Assembly: GCA_013822765.1 (NCBI GenBank)
Contig: PNKY01000001.1
Span: 868,001-932,000 of the forward strand
Direction of reading: 5' to 3'
From: Rhodospirillum sp.
GTDB lineage: Bacteria; Pseudomonadota; Alphaproteobacteria; Dongiales; Dongiaceae
Length of the DNA stretch: 64,000 bases
Within the stretch, counting starts at the first letter, position 1. Each line of letters starts with the position of its first letter. The position numbers were made by a program, and so were the translations under genes. Below are positions 9,911-18,753 of the stretch, piece by piece. The notes beneath the pieces are model-generated. The model saw nothing but the letters and a program-made list of their open reading frames with translations, did not search any database and was not told where the DNA came from.

Positions 9911-11230
9911 ATGACCCCCGGCGCGCGCCTGCAGGCGGCGATCGACCTGCTGCACGCGATCCACGGCGGCAGCGCGCCGGCGGACCGCGCGACCGCGGCG
10001 TTCTTCCGCAACCGTCGCTACATCGGCGCCAAGGACCGGCGCGAGGTGCTGGACCGCGCCTACGTGGTGCTGCGCCGCCGCGCCGCGCTCGATTGGTGGA
10101 TCTGGAAAAGCGGACAGGCGCCGCAGGACCGCGACCGCGCGCGCCTGATCGCCTCGCTCGCGCTGCTCGACGATTGGACCGTAGACCGCATTGCCGGTTC
10201 GTTCGATGGGGTGGATTACCACCCGCCCAAGCTCGACGAGGCCGAGCGCCGTATCGCCAAGACCGTCGCCGGCAAGGCGATCGAGAACGGCGAGCAGCCC
10301 GCCGATGTGCGCGGCGAATATCCCGACTGGATCGCGCCGCTGCTGCGCAAGCGCTTCGGCGATCGCATGGCTGCGGAGATGCGCGCAGCCATCACGGCCG
10401 CCTCGACCGATCTGCGCGTCAACACGCTGAAGGCGACGCGCGAAGAAGCGATTGCCGCGATGAAGGCCGAAGGCATCACCGCCGCGCCGACGCAGCTTTC
10501 GCCGGTCGGCCTGCGCGTCCATGGCCGCCCGCCGCTCGCCACCCTGCAATGTTTCAAGGACGGTCTCATCGAAGTGCAGGACGAGGGCTCGCAGGTCGTC
10601 GCCCTGCTGGCCGATGCCAGGCCCGGCATGCGGGTCGCCGACTTCTGCGCCGGCGCCGGCGGCAAGACCCTCGCCATCGCCGCGCAGATGCACAACAAGG
10701 GCAAGATCGTCGCCTGCGATGTGCTCGAAGGCCGCATCGACCGCGCGGCGGTGCGCTTCAACCGCGCTGGGGTGCACAATGTCGAGCGCAAGGCCTTGAG
10801 CAGCGAGCGCGATCAGTGGGTGAAGCGCCACGCCGGCACCTTCGATCGCGTGCTGGTGGACGCGCCTTGCACCGGCACCGGCACCTGGCGCCGCAATCCC
10901 GACGCCAAGTGGAAGCTGACGCCCGAGGATGTGACGGAGCTTGAGCAGGTCCAGCGCAACATCCTCGACAGCGCCTGGCGCCTGGTGAAGCCGGGCGGCC
11001 GCCTGATCTACGCGACCTGCTCGCTGCTGGCGGAGGAGAACGAGGCGCAGATCGAAGCGTTCCTGGCGGCGCACGCGGATTTCAAGCCGGTGCCGGTTGG
11101 CGACGTGTGGCCGGGCGCGGTCGGCGGCGATTGCCCCGCAACTTCGGACACGCTCTCCCTCACGCCGGCGCAGCACGGCACCGACGGCTTCTTCGCCGCG
11201 GTGCTGGAGCGCGTGAAGGTGGCGAAATGA
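9911..11230 (+). CDS. RsmB/NOP-family RNA (cytosine-C5) methyltransferase
   Basis: A 439-residue RsmB/NOP-type enzyme that makes m5C in RNA, most likely 16S rRNA. Motifs in order: SAM loop VADFCAGAGGKTLAIA near residue 240, VLVDAPCTGTGTWRRNPD near 314 with the release cysteine, and LIYATCSLLAEENE near 363 with the nucleophilic cysteine. The start is ATG 9911; the frame is open upstream only because it runs through the palindromic repeat. The N-terminal 130 residues are helical, as in alphaproteobacterial short RsmB-like proteins. It is coupled by ATGA overlap to the GNAT gene and lies upstream of guaA. Confidence 0.9.
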   Translation: MTPGARLQAAIDLLHAIHGGSAPADRATAAFFRNRRYIGAKDRREVLDRAYVVLRRRAALDWWIWKSGQAPQDRDRARLIASLALLDDWTVDRIAGSFDGVDYHPPKLDEAERRIAKTVAGKAIENGEQPADVRGEYPDWIAPLLRKRFGDRMAAEMRAAITAASTDLRVNTLKATREEAIAAMKAEGITAAPTQLSPVGLRVHGRPPLATLQCFKDGLIEVQDEGSQVVALLADARPGMRVADFCAGAGGKTLAIAAQMHNKGKIVACDVLEGRIDRAAVRFNRAGVHNVERKALSSERDQWVKRHAGTFDRVLVDAPCTGTGTWRRNPDAKWKLTPEDVTELEQVQRNILDSAWRLVKPGGRLIYATCSLLAEENEAQIEAFLAAHADFKPVPVGDVWPGAVGGDCPATSDTLSLTPAQHGTDGFFAAVLERVKVAK

Positions 11231-11763
11231 CCTTCACCGTCCGCCCCGCCGTCGCCGCCGACGCCCACGCGATCGCGGAGATCCACTATGCTGGCTGGGA
11301 GATCGCCTACGCGAATGTCGTGTCCGAGGAACAGATGGCAGCGAAACAGCCGGAGCGCCGCATCCCGTTCTGGCAAGAGCGCGTCGCCGACGCCAGGAAC
11401 GTCGTGCTGATCGCCGAGGACGAAGCGGGCAAGGCGCAGGGCTTCGTTTATGCCGGCGACGTGCTCGACCACGACATCCGCACCGGCGGCCTCACCGGCT
11501 ATGATTGCGAGATCTACTCGCTGCACTGCCGCCTCGATGTGCAGGGCAGGGGATTGGGCCGCCTGCTGATGGCGGAGACCGCCTATACCTTCCGCGAGCG
11601 CGGCCGCACCGCGCTGATGCTCTGGGCCTATCGCGACAATGCCTACCGCCGGTTCTACGAGAAGATCGGCGGGCAGATCATGGCGGAAGGCTTCGACGAC
11701 GACATCCCTGACGTCGCCTATGGCTGGCCGCTGATTAAACTCATCGCACTGGGCGCCGGGTAG
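11227..11763 (+). CDS. GNAT family N-acetyltransferase
   Basis: A 178-residue GNAT acetyltransferase. The acetyl-CoA pyrophosphate loop appears as [14 protein letters not shown] near residue 108, preceded by the strand EIYSLHCRL and followed by [21 protein letters not shown], the usual C-terminal Tyr-containing motif. The acceptor substrate cannot be inferred. The start ATG overlaps the stop of the RNA methyltransferase gene, and guaA begins 18 bases after its stop, so the three genes are probably co-transcribed. Confidence 0.85.
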   Translation: MTFTVRPAVAADAHAIAEIHYAGWEIAYANVVSEEQMAAKQPERRIPFWQERVADARNVVLIAEDEAGKAQGFVYAGDVLDHDIRTGGLTGYDCEIYSLHCRLDVQGRGLGRLLMAETAYTFRERGRTALMLWAYRDNAYRRFYEKIGGQIMAEGFDDDIPDVAYGWPLIKLIALGAG

Positions 11764-11780
11764 CGCTCCATGGAGAAAGC

Positions 11781-13328
11781 ATGACCGACCGCATCCTCAT
11801 CCTCGACTTCGGCTCGCAAGTGACCCAGCTGATCGCGCGGCGGGTGCGCGAAGCCGGGGTCTATTGCGAGATCCTGCCCTTCAACGCCGATCCCAAGCGC
11901 ATCGCCGAGTTCAAGCCCAAGGGCATCATCCTCTCCGGGTCGCCGCATTCGGTGCATGCCGAGGGCGGGCCGCTGGCGCCGGATGTGGTGTGGAACTCCA
12001 AGCTGCCGGTGTTCGGCATCTGCTACGGCCAGCAGGCGATGTGCCATCAGCTCGGCGGCAAGGTGGAGCCGCACGAGCATCGCGAGTTCGGCCGCGCCGA
12101 GCTGGAGATCACCGAGCAGTGCGGCCTGTTCGACGGCTTCTGGACCAAGGGTACCAAGGACCATGTGTGGATGAGCCACGGCGACCGCGTGACTGCGATC
12201 CCGCCCGGCTTCCGCGTGGTGGCGGTGAGCAAGGGCGCGCCGTTCGCGGCCATCGCGGACGAGACGCGGCATTACTACGGCGTGCAGTTCCACCCCGAGG
12301 TGGTGCACACGCCGGCGGGCGCCAAGCTGCTGCGCCAGTTCGTGCACGAGGTCTGCGGCTGCAAGGGCGACTGGACCATGCGCGCCTTCCGCGAAAGCGA
12401 GATCGCCAAGATCCGCGCCCAGGCCGGCAAGGGAAGGGTGATCTGCGGCCTCTCCGGCGGCGTCGATTCCTCGGTCGCGGCGGTCCTGATCCACGAGGCG
12501 ATCGGCAGCCAACTCACCTGCATCTTCGTCGACCACGGCCTGCTGCGGCAGGGCGAGGCCGAGCAGGTGCTGCGCCTGTTCCGCGACCATTACAACATCC
12601 CGCTGATCCACCGCGACGCCAGCGACCTGTTCCTGGGGGAGCTCGCCGGCGTCAGCGACCCCGAGCAGAAGCGCAAGATCATCGGCAAGCTGTTCATCGA
12701 GGTGTTCGACCAGGAGGCGCACAAGGTCGGCGGCGCCGAGTTCCTGGCGCAGGGCACGCTGTATCCCGACGTGATCGAGAGCGTTTCCTTCACCGGCGGC
12801 CCCTCCGTCACCATCAAGAGCCACCACAATGTCGGCGGCCTGCCGGAGCGCATGAAGCTGAAGCTGGTGGAGCCGCTGCGCGAGCTGTTCAAGGACGAGG
12901 TGCGCGCGCTCGGCCGCGAGCTCGGCCTGCCGGCGAGCATGATCCGCCGCCACCCGTTCCCCGGCCCGGGCCTTGCCATCCGCGTGCCCGGCGACATCAC
13001 GCGCGAGAAGCTCGACCTCCTGCGCAAGGCCGACGCGGTCTATCTCGACGAGATCGACAAGGCCGGCCTTTATGACAAGATCTGGCAGGCCTTCGCCGTG
13101 CTGCTGCCGGTGAAGACCGTCGGCGTGATGGGCGATGGCCGCACCTACGACCACGTCTGCGCCCTGCGCGCCGTCACCTCGACCGACGGCATGACGGCGG
13201 ACTTCTACCCGTTCGAGCCGGCGTTCTTAGGCCGCGTCGCCACCCGCATCATCAACGAAGTGCGTGGCATCAACCGCGTGGTCTACGACTACACCTCGAA
13301 GCCGCCGGGGACGATTGAGTGGGAGTGA
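11781..13328 (+). CDS. guaA: GMP synthase (glutamine-hydrolysing)
   Basis: GuaA converts XMP to GMP using ATP and glutamine. The 515-residue protein has a class I glutamine amidotransferase domain with the nucleophile in [10 protein letters not shown] (near residue 81) and the His/Glu pair in [11 protein letters not shown] (near 170). The ATP pyrophosphatase P-loop [13 protein letters not shown] follows near 224, and the C-terminal dimerisation domain ends in [18 protein letters not shown]. All are intact. It is the last gene of the rsmB-like/GNAT/guaA set and acts directly after GuaB. Confidence 0.98.
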   Translation: MTDRILILDFGSQVTQLIARRVREAGVYCEILPFNADPKRIAEFKPKGIILSGSPHSVHAEGGPLAPDVVWNSKLPVFGICYGQQAMCHQLGGKVEPHEHREFGRAELEITEQCGLFDGFWTKGTKDHVWMSHGDRVTAIPPGFRVVAVSKGAPFAAIADETRHYYGVQFHPEVVHTPAGAKLLRQFVHEVCGCKGDWTMRAFRESEIAKIRAQAGKGRVICGLSGGVDSSVAAVLIHEAIGSQLTCIFVDHGLLRQGEAEQVLRLFRDHYNIPLIHRDASDLFLGELAGVSDPEQKRKIIGKLFIEVFDQEAHKVGGAEFLAQGTLYPDVIESVSFTGGPSVTIKSHHNVGGLPERMKLKLVEPLRELFKDEVRALGRELGLPASMIRRHPFPGPGLAIRVPGDITREKLDLLRKADAVYLDEIDKAGLYDKIWQAFAVLLPVKTVGVMGDGRTYDHVCALRAVTSTDGMTADFYPFEPAFLGRVATRIINEVRGINRVVYDYTSKPPGTIEWE

Positions 13329-13405
13329 GGCATTTCAAGTCCAGTCAACGCTCGGGGTAAGGAAGGGTCGACAGGTCTCTCTGCACTGTGGTTGGGAGCC
13401 TCGAA

Positions 13406-14032
13406 ATGCATTTCAAGGATGACCTCCCATCGAAAAGCCAAATCTTCGATTACTGGAAAGATCACCTAGATCAGGTGGGTTTCCTCATTGACTGGGGAAG
13501 TCCGGCTTGCTGGGCGTGTGGATTCCACTACGGCACCAAGTACGATGTTAAGCGCCCCGACGTGGGTTGGGACAAGATCTTACAGTGCTGGAACAATATT
13601 CCTCTTCAGCGTTGCCACATCACTCCGCGCTCGCTTGGTGGTACTGACCATGCCAGCAACCTTTTCCTGATGTGTCGCGAGTGCCACGACTTGACACCGA
13701 ACACCAACATTCCTGAGATATTCTTTGAGTGGGCACGCAGACAGAACTCGGATGCCCGGGAGTTTTCCAAGATTCTTGTTGCGCTCGAGTCATTTGGCAT
13801 CGGTACGGCGGCTGTGGAGGACTTCCTTTGGGTAATGGTTTCGGAGGAATTCAGGTCGTGGATGCGCGGCAAGTTTGGCTTGCACAGGCCGCAGTCAAAA
13901 TATGCTCCTATATCTTCTCGACTAACCACAGCAACCACGGTGGGGCTTGCTGTTCATTACTGGCGTATCCATATGACCTCGCCCAAGTGGTATTCCACAA
14001 AGACGCGTCCCAAGAAGTGGCTGGCGGCGTAG
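13406..14032 (+). CDS. HNH endonuclease-like protein
   Basis: A protein of about 208 residues with a zinc-bound HNH core: CWACG near residue 34, then LQRCHITPRSLGGTDHASNLFLMCRECH, which holds the two Cys pairs and the H-N-H residues. ATG 13406 gives MHFKDDLPSKSQ; GTG 13388 would add six residues. The base composition is visibly less GC-rich than its neighbours and codon use is less biased, suggesting acquisition. No methyltransferase or restriction partner is adjacent. The C-terminal 100 residues are unrecognised. Confidence 0.7.
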   Translation: MHFKDDLPSKSQIFDYWKDHLDQVGFLIDWGSPACWACGFHYGTKYDVKRPDVGWDKILQCWNNIPLQRCHITPRSLGGTDHASNLFLMCRECHDLTPNTNIPEIFFEWARRQNSDAREFSKILVALESFGIGTAAVEDFLWVMVSEEFRSWMRGKFGLHRPQSKYAPISSRLTTATTVGLAVHYWRIHMTSPKWYSTKTRPKKWLAA

Positions 14033-14044
14033 TGGCGACGCGCA

Positions 14045-15487
14045 TCAGTCCTTGCTCGCTTCTGCACCGTTGAACGTCAGCGTCTGAATGTTTGGGCGTG
14101 GACCAGGTGTCAGTGTGATCGCGCCGGTTAGCGTGCTCTCCTTGCACTCCAATACAAATTTGCCGGCCAGATCGTGCTGCGGTTCGATGCGCGCGAGGGT
14201 CCCGTCGCCGAGTTTCGCCTTCAGCTTCGCCAGCACGGCATTACGGTCGGCGATCGGTTCGTCGGGCAACAGGTTCACTGCGAACAGCGGCGCGGCGCCG
14301 TCCAGCGTGCCGGCCTCGTAGGCACGCACGATCGCGGCGACCGCGTCGGCCAGCGCTTGCGAGACGTGGCGCTCGCGCGGCTTCCACAGGCCGGCGTCGT
14401 GCAGCGCCTGGGCGGCGGCGACGTTGGCTGCGTCGGCTTCGAAATAGGTGACGTTGGCGAAGGTGAAGAGGCCGATGCCGGTGTCGGGCGCGATCAGCAC
14501 GTGCGAGCCGTAGCCGGGCAGGCCGCCGCGGTGGTGCAGCGTCCGGCCGAGGACAGGATCGGCCGAGCTCACCATACCGTAGCCGTAGCCGCTCGCCACC
14601 GCGACGGTCTTGCCCTTGGCAGCGCGCGTGTCGGCCGGCAGCGGCAGGCCGTGGGATAGGCCGAGCTCGCGCACGGTGGCGCGGCGGGCCGGACCGCGCT
14701 CGGCGTCGTCGCGCGGCGGCCAGGCGGACAGCAGGAAGGCGACGTAGCGCGCGTAGTCCGTCGCGGTGGTGACGAGGCCGCCCATCGCGCCGAACTCGCC
14801 GTCCGGCTCGGCCGCTTCCGGCAACCAGCGCTCGTGCGCCCAGCGATAGCCGGTCGCGCGCCACATCTCCGGCACAGCAAAGAAGTCGAACGTGGTCGCG
14901 TTCATGCCGAGCGGCCGCAGCAGCGCCTCCGCGATATAGTCCTGGTAGCGCTTGCCGGTCACATTTGTGATGACGCGGCCGAGCAGGGCGAAGCCGAGGT
15001 TGCTGTATTCGAAGGCGATGCCCGGCGGCTGCGCGAACAGCGCACCCGCTTGGATCAGGCGCGTGAAGTCCGCCGGCAAGAGGCCGAGCTGCCGGTCGCC
15101 CCAGGGATCGTCAGTCACCAGGCCGGCCGAATGGTTCAACAGGTCGCGCAGCGACACCGGCTTGCTGTCGGCGGTCGGCAGCTTCAGCTTGGCGAACTCC
15201 GGCACGTAGTCGCCGACCGGCGCATCTAGCGCGAGCTTGCCGGCATCGCGCAGCATCAGGATGGCGAGCGCGGTCATGTTCTTGGTCATCGAGGCGATGC
15301 GGAAGGCGGTGTCCGCCGTCACCGGCCGCTTGGCTTCGACGTCTGCCAGGCCGATCGCCTTGGTCCAGCGCAAGGCGCCATCGGCGACCAGCCCGAACAT
15401 CAGGCCGGGCACGTGGTGCTTCTGCGCAAGGTCCTCCAGTGCGGCGCTCACCGCCTGCGCCGCATCGGCCGAGAGAGTGGTATCCAT
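14045..15487 (-). CDS. Serine beta-lactamase-fold hydrolase (class C / esterase family)
   Basis: A 480-residue serine hydrolase of the class C beta-lactamase/D-aminopeptidase/EstB group. Catalytic elements are SMTK near residue 67, the YSN triad in EYSNLGFALLG near 160 and an HHRGGLPGYG element near 320 in place of KTG. No signal peptide is visible, which favours a cytoplasmic esterase or peptidase over an antibiotic-resistance enzyme. A C-terminal extension of roughly 110 residues resembles the lipocalin-like tails of such proteins. It runs convergent to the HNH gene; the decayed cyclodeaminase fragment lies just upstream. Confidence 0.8.
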   Translation of the reverse strand: MDTTLSADAAQAVSAALEDLAQKHHVPGLMFGLVADGALRWTKAIGLADVEAKRPVTADTAFRIASMTKNMTALAILMLRDAGKLALDAPVGDYVPEFAKLKLPTADSKPVSLRDLLNHSAGLVTDDPWGDRQLGLLPADFTRLIQAGALFAQPPGIAFEYSNLGFALLGRVITNVTGKRYQDYIAEALLRPLGMNATTFDFFAVPEMWRATGYRWAHERWLPEAAEPDGEFGAMGGLVTTATDYARYVAFLLSAWPPRDDAERGPARRATVRELGLSHGLPLPADTRAAKGKTVAVASGYGYGMVSSADPVLGRTLHHRGGLPGYGSHVLIAPDTGIGLFTFANVTYFEADAANVAAAQALHDAGLWKPRERHVSQALADAVAAIVRAYEAGTLDGAAPLFAVNLLPDEPIADRNAVLAKLKAKLGDGTLARIEPQHDLAGKFVLECKESTLTGAITLTPGPRPNIQTLTFNGAEASKD

Positions 15488-15553
15488 GGATGCCCCGGGT
15501 GAAATGTCGACCAGCGGCGTATCACATATCCAGATTGCGCTGTCTACAAGCGG

Positions 15554-15790
15554 TCAGTGCCATGCGACTTCGACGCCCCGGTTGTGCTCTGCCGCGCGCT
15601 TAGCAATGAAGTCTGCCGCCGCCAGGTCTTGCGACGCAATGCCGAGCGAGCGGTAGACTGTGCGCTGCACAGCGTCGGTGCGGCCGGGGTGCGTGCCGGC
15701 GATCACTTCGCCGATCTCGGTCGCCCGACAGTCCGCCGCGACGAGGCCTTGGGCGCGGGCGTCGATCACTTCGCCGGCCGGCGGCGCGCG
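15554..15790 (-). pseudogene. C-terminal remnant of an ornithine cyclodeaminase-family gene
   Basis: The minus strand encodes about 75 residues, from AGEVIDARAQGLVAADCRAT to RGVEVAWH and a stop. They match the C-terminus of the intact family member at 60750-61709 almost without gaps (shared blocks include TEIGEVIAGT, QRTVYRSLG and ASQDLAAADFI). The NAD-binding and catalytic N-terminal 240 residues are missing, and upstream sequence has no continuing similarity. It is therefore a truncated copy. Confidence 0.8.
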
Positions 15791-15943
15791 CCTTCTGACG
15801 TGTAGCACGCGACCACCCCAGGGCGCTGAGCCATCCGATGTCGTGGCGACCGTACGCATCTAAACCAGCACGCACCACGTATCTGTCCTGCCGCGCCAAT
15901 CGTCTAACCCAATTATGGGGTTGGAACAGAGGAGGAGAGTTTC

Positions 15944-17530
15944 ATGAAACTGCAATCGATGACCCTGGCCGCTATGGCCGGGGTCGCGGGCTTGTTATTG
16001 GCACCCACGGCCTTCGGCGCGAGCCACCGTGAGGCGCCGCTGATCGCCCAGGATCCGACGGCCGACATCACGGACGTCTACGCTTTCGTCAGCTATGACG
16101 AGGCTAACCTGAACCGAGCACCCGCCGACCAGCGCGTCACCCTGATCATGAACGTGGTTCCGGGCCAGGATCCGGCCGACGGGCCGAATTACTTCAATTT
16201 CGCGGATGATGTTCTCTACCGGCTGCACATCGACAACAACACCAACGGCCGGGCGGAAAATCTCGTCTACGAGTTTCGATTCTCGACCGAGACGCGGCCG
16301 GCCCTCGGTTCCCTCACCGGTCCGATCCCGTTCATCGGAAACCCCAACATCGGCAATGCGGCTCTCCAAGGGATCAGCAAGCTCGATGGCGCCGGCTCCG
16401 AGGGCATCACCCGCCGCCAGACCTACACGGTAACCGAGGTGCGCGACAACAAAAAGCGGACCCCGCTGTTCAAGGGCCAGAAGCTGGTGGCGGTGCCGAG
16501 CAATGTCGGCCCGTTCACGATTCCAAACTATGAAGACCTGGCGTCGCAGGGCGTATACGAGGATGGCGATGTCCGCGTTTTCGCCGGCCAGCGGGCGGAA
16601 ACCTTCTACATCGATCTCGGTGCGGTGTTCGACACCGTCAACCTGCGCCGCCCGGTGCCTGCGCTCACCCAGGCGGAAGACGCCAATGATGGCGTGGATC
16701 CGTTCGGCGTCAACCGCTTCAGCGGCTTCAACATCCACACCATCGCGATCGAGCTGCCGATCAGCCGGGTCACCTCCGACCGCAAGGAGGCGACCGCGAC
16801 AAAGAATCCAACCATCGGTGTCTATGCCAGCACCAGCCGCCAGAGCACGAGAGCGCTGCAGAGCAAGGGTCGGACGAAGAATAGCGGCGCGTTCGTCCAG
16901 GTCGCGCGTATGGCCAACCCGTTGGTGAACGAACTCATCATCAACACGCCGTCCAAGGACTTCTGGAACCGCACCGAACCCACAGACGAAGCGCAGTTCC
17001 AGGGGTTCTACAAGAACCCGACGGTGGTGACCGAGCTGAACTTGATATTCGGACTCCCCGTCCCGGCGACGCCCCGCACGGATCTTTTGCAAGTTCTGCT
17101 GAAATATCCGGGTCAGGCGCTGAAGAACGGTAACTGTGGCACGCCCTGCTCGGAACTGCTCCGGCTCGACCTGACGGTCGCGCCAACCGCAGCCGAAGGT
17201 CAGAGCCGGCTCGGTGCGGCGCTCGGCGGTGATCCGGCCGGCTTCCCCAATGGCCGTCGCCCGAACGACGACGTCACCGACATCATCACGCGCGTGGCTG
17301 GTGGCGCTGCGTTCATCAATAATCGCGTGGGCGATGGGGTCAACCACCTGGACGGCGCACTTAATGCCGGGATGGGTGATGGGCCCGGCTACGGCGCCAC
17401 CGTGGGCAATATTCTCGACGTGACAGCCAATGGTATTGCCAAGGAGTTCCCGTTCCTGCCGACACCTTTTGATGGGCGCAATCGCGTTCACGTCGATTGT
17501 GGCGAGGCGGGCGCGAACCCGTGCAATTGA
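15944..17530 (+). CDS. Secreted DUF4331 family protein
   Basis: A 528-residue protein with a signal peptide ending about residue 25 (LLLAPTAFGA) followed by the family hallmark SHREAPLIAQDP and DITDVYAFVSYD. DUF4331 proteins are large secreted proteins of unknown function. The start is well supported by GGAGGAG upstream of ATG 15944. Two cysteines near residue 387 and two near the C-terminus could form disulfides. It heads a run with a TPR protein and a HupE-like membrane protein, directly followed by the type II secretion genes, so it is a candidate T2SS substrate (inference). Confidence 0.85.
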   Translation: MKLQSMTLAAMAGVAGLLLAPTAFGASHREAPLIAQDPTADITDVYAFVSYDEANLNRAPADQRVTLIMNVVPGQDPADGPNYFNFADDVLYRLHIDNNTNGRAENLVYEFRFSTETRPALGSLTGPIPFIGNPNIGNAALQGISKLDGAGSEGITRRQTYTVTEVRDNKKRTPLFKGQKLVAVPSNVGPFTIPNYEDLASQGVYEDGDVRVFAGQRAETFYIDLGAVFDTVNLRRPVPALTQAEDANDGVDPFGVNRFSGFNIHTIAIELPISRVTSDRKEATATKNPTIGVYASTSRQSTRALQSKGRTKNSGAFVQVARMANPLVNELIINTPSKDFWNRTEPTDEAQFQGFYKNPTVVTELNLIFGLPVPATPRTDLLQVLLKYPGQALKNGNCGTPCSELLRLDLTVAPTAAEGQSRLGAALGGDPAGFPNGRRPNDDVTDIITRVAGGAAFINNRVGDGVNHLDGALNAGMGDGPGYGATVGNILDVTANGIAKEFPFLPTPFDGRNRVHVDCGEAGANPCN

Positions 17531-18753
17531 CCGCAACTTCTTCCGGAGGGAGCCACGGCTCCCTCCGGTCCTTTTTAGCGCGCTGCACTGTTGCCGCGAC
17601 GGTGCTTCTGCTGGCGATCGGCTCCGCTGCCAAAGCGGAACCATTTGTTCCGACCGACGATCTCCAAGTGGTCGAACGATTGCCGACGCCGACGACCGGC
17701 ATTAAGCGAGAGCTGCGTGACCTGCGCGATGATCTCGCCAAGAATCCCAACGATCTTCATCTGGCTGTCCGCCTTGCACGCAGATACATCGAGATTGGTC
17801 GGACCGAGGGCGATCCGCGCTATTATGGCCACGCCGAAGCGCTGCTACAGCCCTGGTGGCGGCTCACCGCGCCGCCGGTCGATGTGCTGCTCCTGCGGGC
17901 GACCATGATGCAGAACCGGCACGAATTCGCTGCCGCACTCGCCGACCTGTCCGCAGTGCTCGCGGTGCAGCCACTCAACTCACAAGCTTGGTTGACGCGC
18001 GCTGTCATCTTGCAGGTCACCGGCCGACATGATGATGCCCGGAAAAGCTGCGCGCGCCTTGCCCCGTTGACGCCGGCACTGGTGACCGCGACCTGCATCG
18101 CTGATGTGTCATCGGTCAGCGGCAAGGCTGCCGATGCCTACGTACAGCTGAGCGCAGCGGTTGAGGCGGCGTCCGAGGCAGATGCCGGACTGCGCGAGTG
18201 GTCGCTGAGCGTCCTGGCGGAGGTTGCGGTGAGGGCGGGCGATCCCGTCGCCGCCGAGCGGCACTACCGCGCCGCGCTCGCGCTCGGCATCAAGGACGTC
18301 TATCTGCTTGGCTCCTATGCCGACTTCCTGCTCGACCACGATCGGCCGGCAGAAGTCCGCGAGTTGCTGGCGGGGGAGACCCGCATCGATCCATTGCTCC
18401 TGCGTCTGGCGCTCGCCGAGGCGGCTTTAAAAGCGCCGGAACTCGCCGAGCATGTCGCCGCCCTGAAAGCACGATTCGCCACCTCTCGCTTGCGTGGAGA
18501 TACCGTGCATCGTCGAGAAGAGGCACGTTTCACCTTGCATCTGCTGCAGCAGCCGGCGGAAGCGTTGCGTCTCGCGCAGGAGAACTGGCAGCTGCAGCAT
18601 GAGACGTGGGATGCGCGGCTGATGCTCGAAGCGGCGCTCGCGGCCAGCACGCCCGACGAAGCAGCAGATGTGCTCACCTGGTTGAAAGAAACCCGGCTCG
18701 AGGACCGGAAGATCGCCGCGCTGGTTGCTCAAATGACGGCGGTGCCGAAATGA
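17521..18753 (+). CDS. Exported TPR-like protein
   Basis: A protein of about 410 residues with an N-terminal signal (FLARCTVAATVLLLAIGSAAKA) and a helical-repeat body, for example LAVRLARRYIEIGRTEGDP, then ALADLSAVLAVQPLNSQAWL, then AERHYRAALALGIKDVYLLG. These are degenerate TPRs, so a periplasmic scaffold is likely. The most likely start, GTG 17521, overlaps the DUF4331 stop; no good ribosome-binding site is present, so coupling is assumed. A strong hairpin followed by a T-run lies within the first 20 codons. The stop overlaps the next start by ATGA. Confidence 0.75.
   Translation: MQLTATSSGGSHGSLRSFLARCTVAATVLLLAIGSAAKAEPFVPTDDLQVVERLPTPTTGIKRELRDLRDDLAKNPNDLHLAVRLARRYIEIGRTEGDPRYYGHAEALLQPWWRLTAPPVDVLLLRATMMQNRHEFAAALADLSAVLAVQPLNSQAWLTRAVILQVTGRHDDARKSCARLAPLTPALVTATCIADVSSVSGKAADAYVQLSAAVEAASEADAGLREWSLSVLAEVAVRAGDPVAAERHYRAALALGIKDVYLLGSYADFLLDHDRPAEVRELLAGETRIDPLLLRLALAEAALKAPELAEHVAALKARFATSRLRGDTVHRREEARFTLHLLQQPAEALRLAQENWQLQHETWDARLMLEAALAASTPDEAADVLTWLKETRLEDRKIAALVAQMTAVPK
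17543..17576 (+). terminator. Terminator-like hairpin inside the 5' end of the TPR gene
   Basis: A perfect 12-bp stem, CCGGAGGGAGCC/GGCTCCCTCCGG, has a two-base loop and is followed by TCCTTTTT. It begins 13 bases after the DUF4331 stop and lies within the likely coding start of the TPR gene. It should reduce read-through from DUF4331 into the downstream genes. Confidence 0.75.

Noticed and set aside
12141-12154. TGGACCAAGGGTAC inside guaA, resembling the S-box
   Set aside because: It encodes conserved GuaA residues (WTKGT), lacks the right half of the box and has no promoter context.
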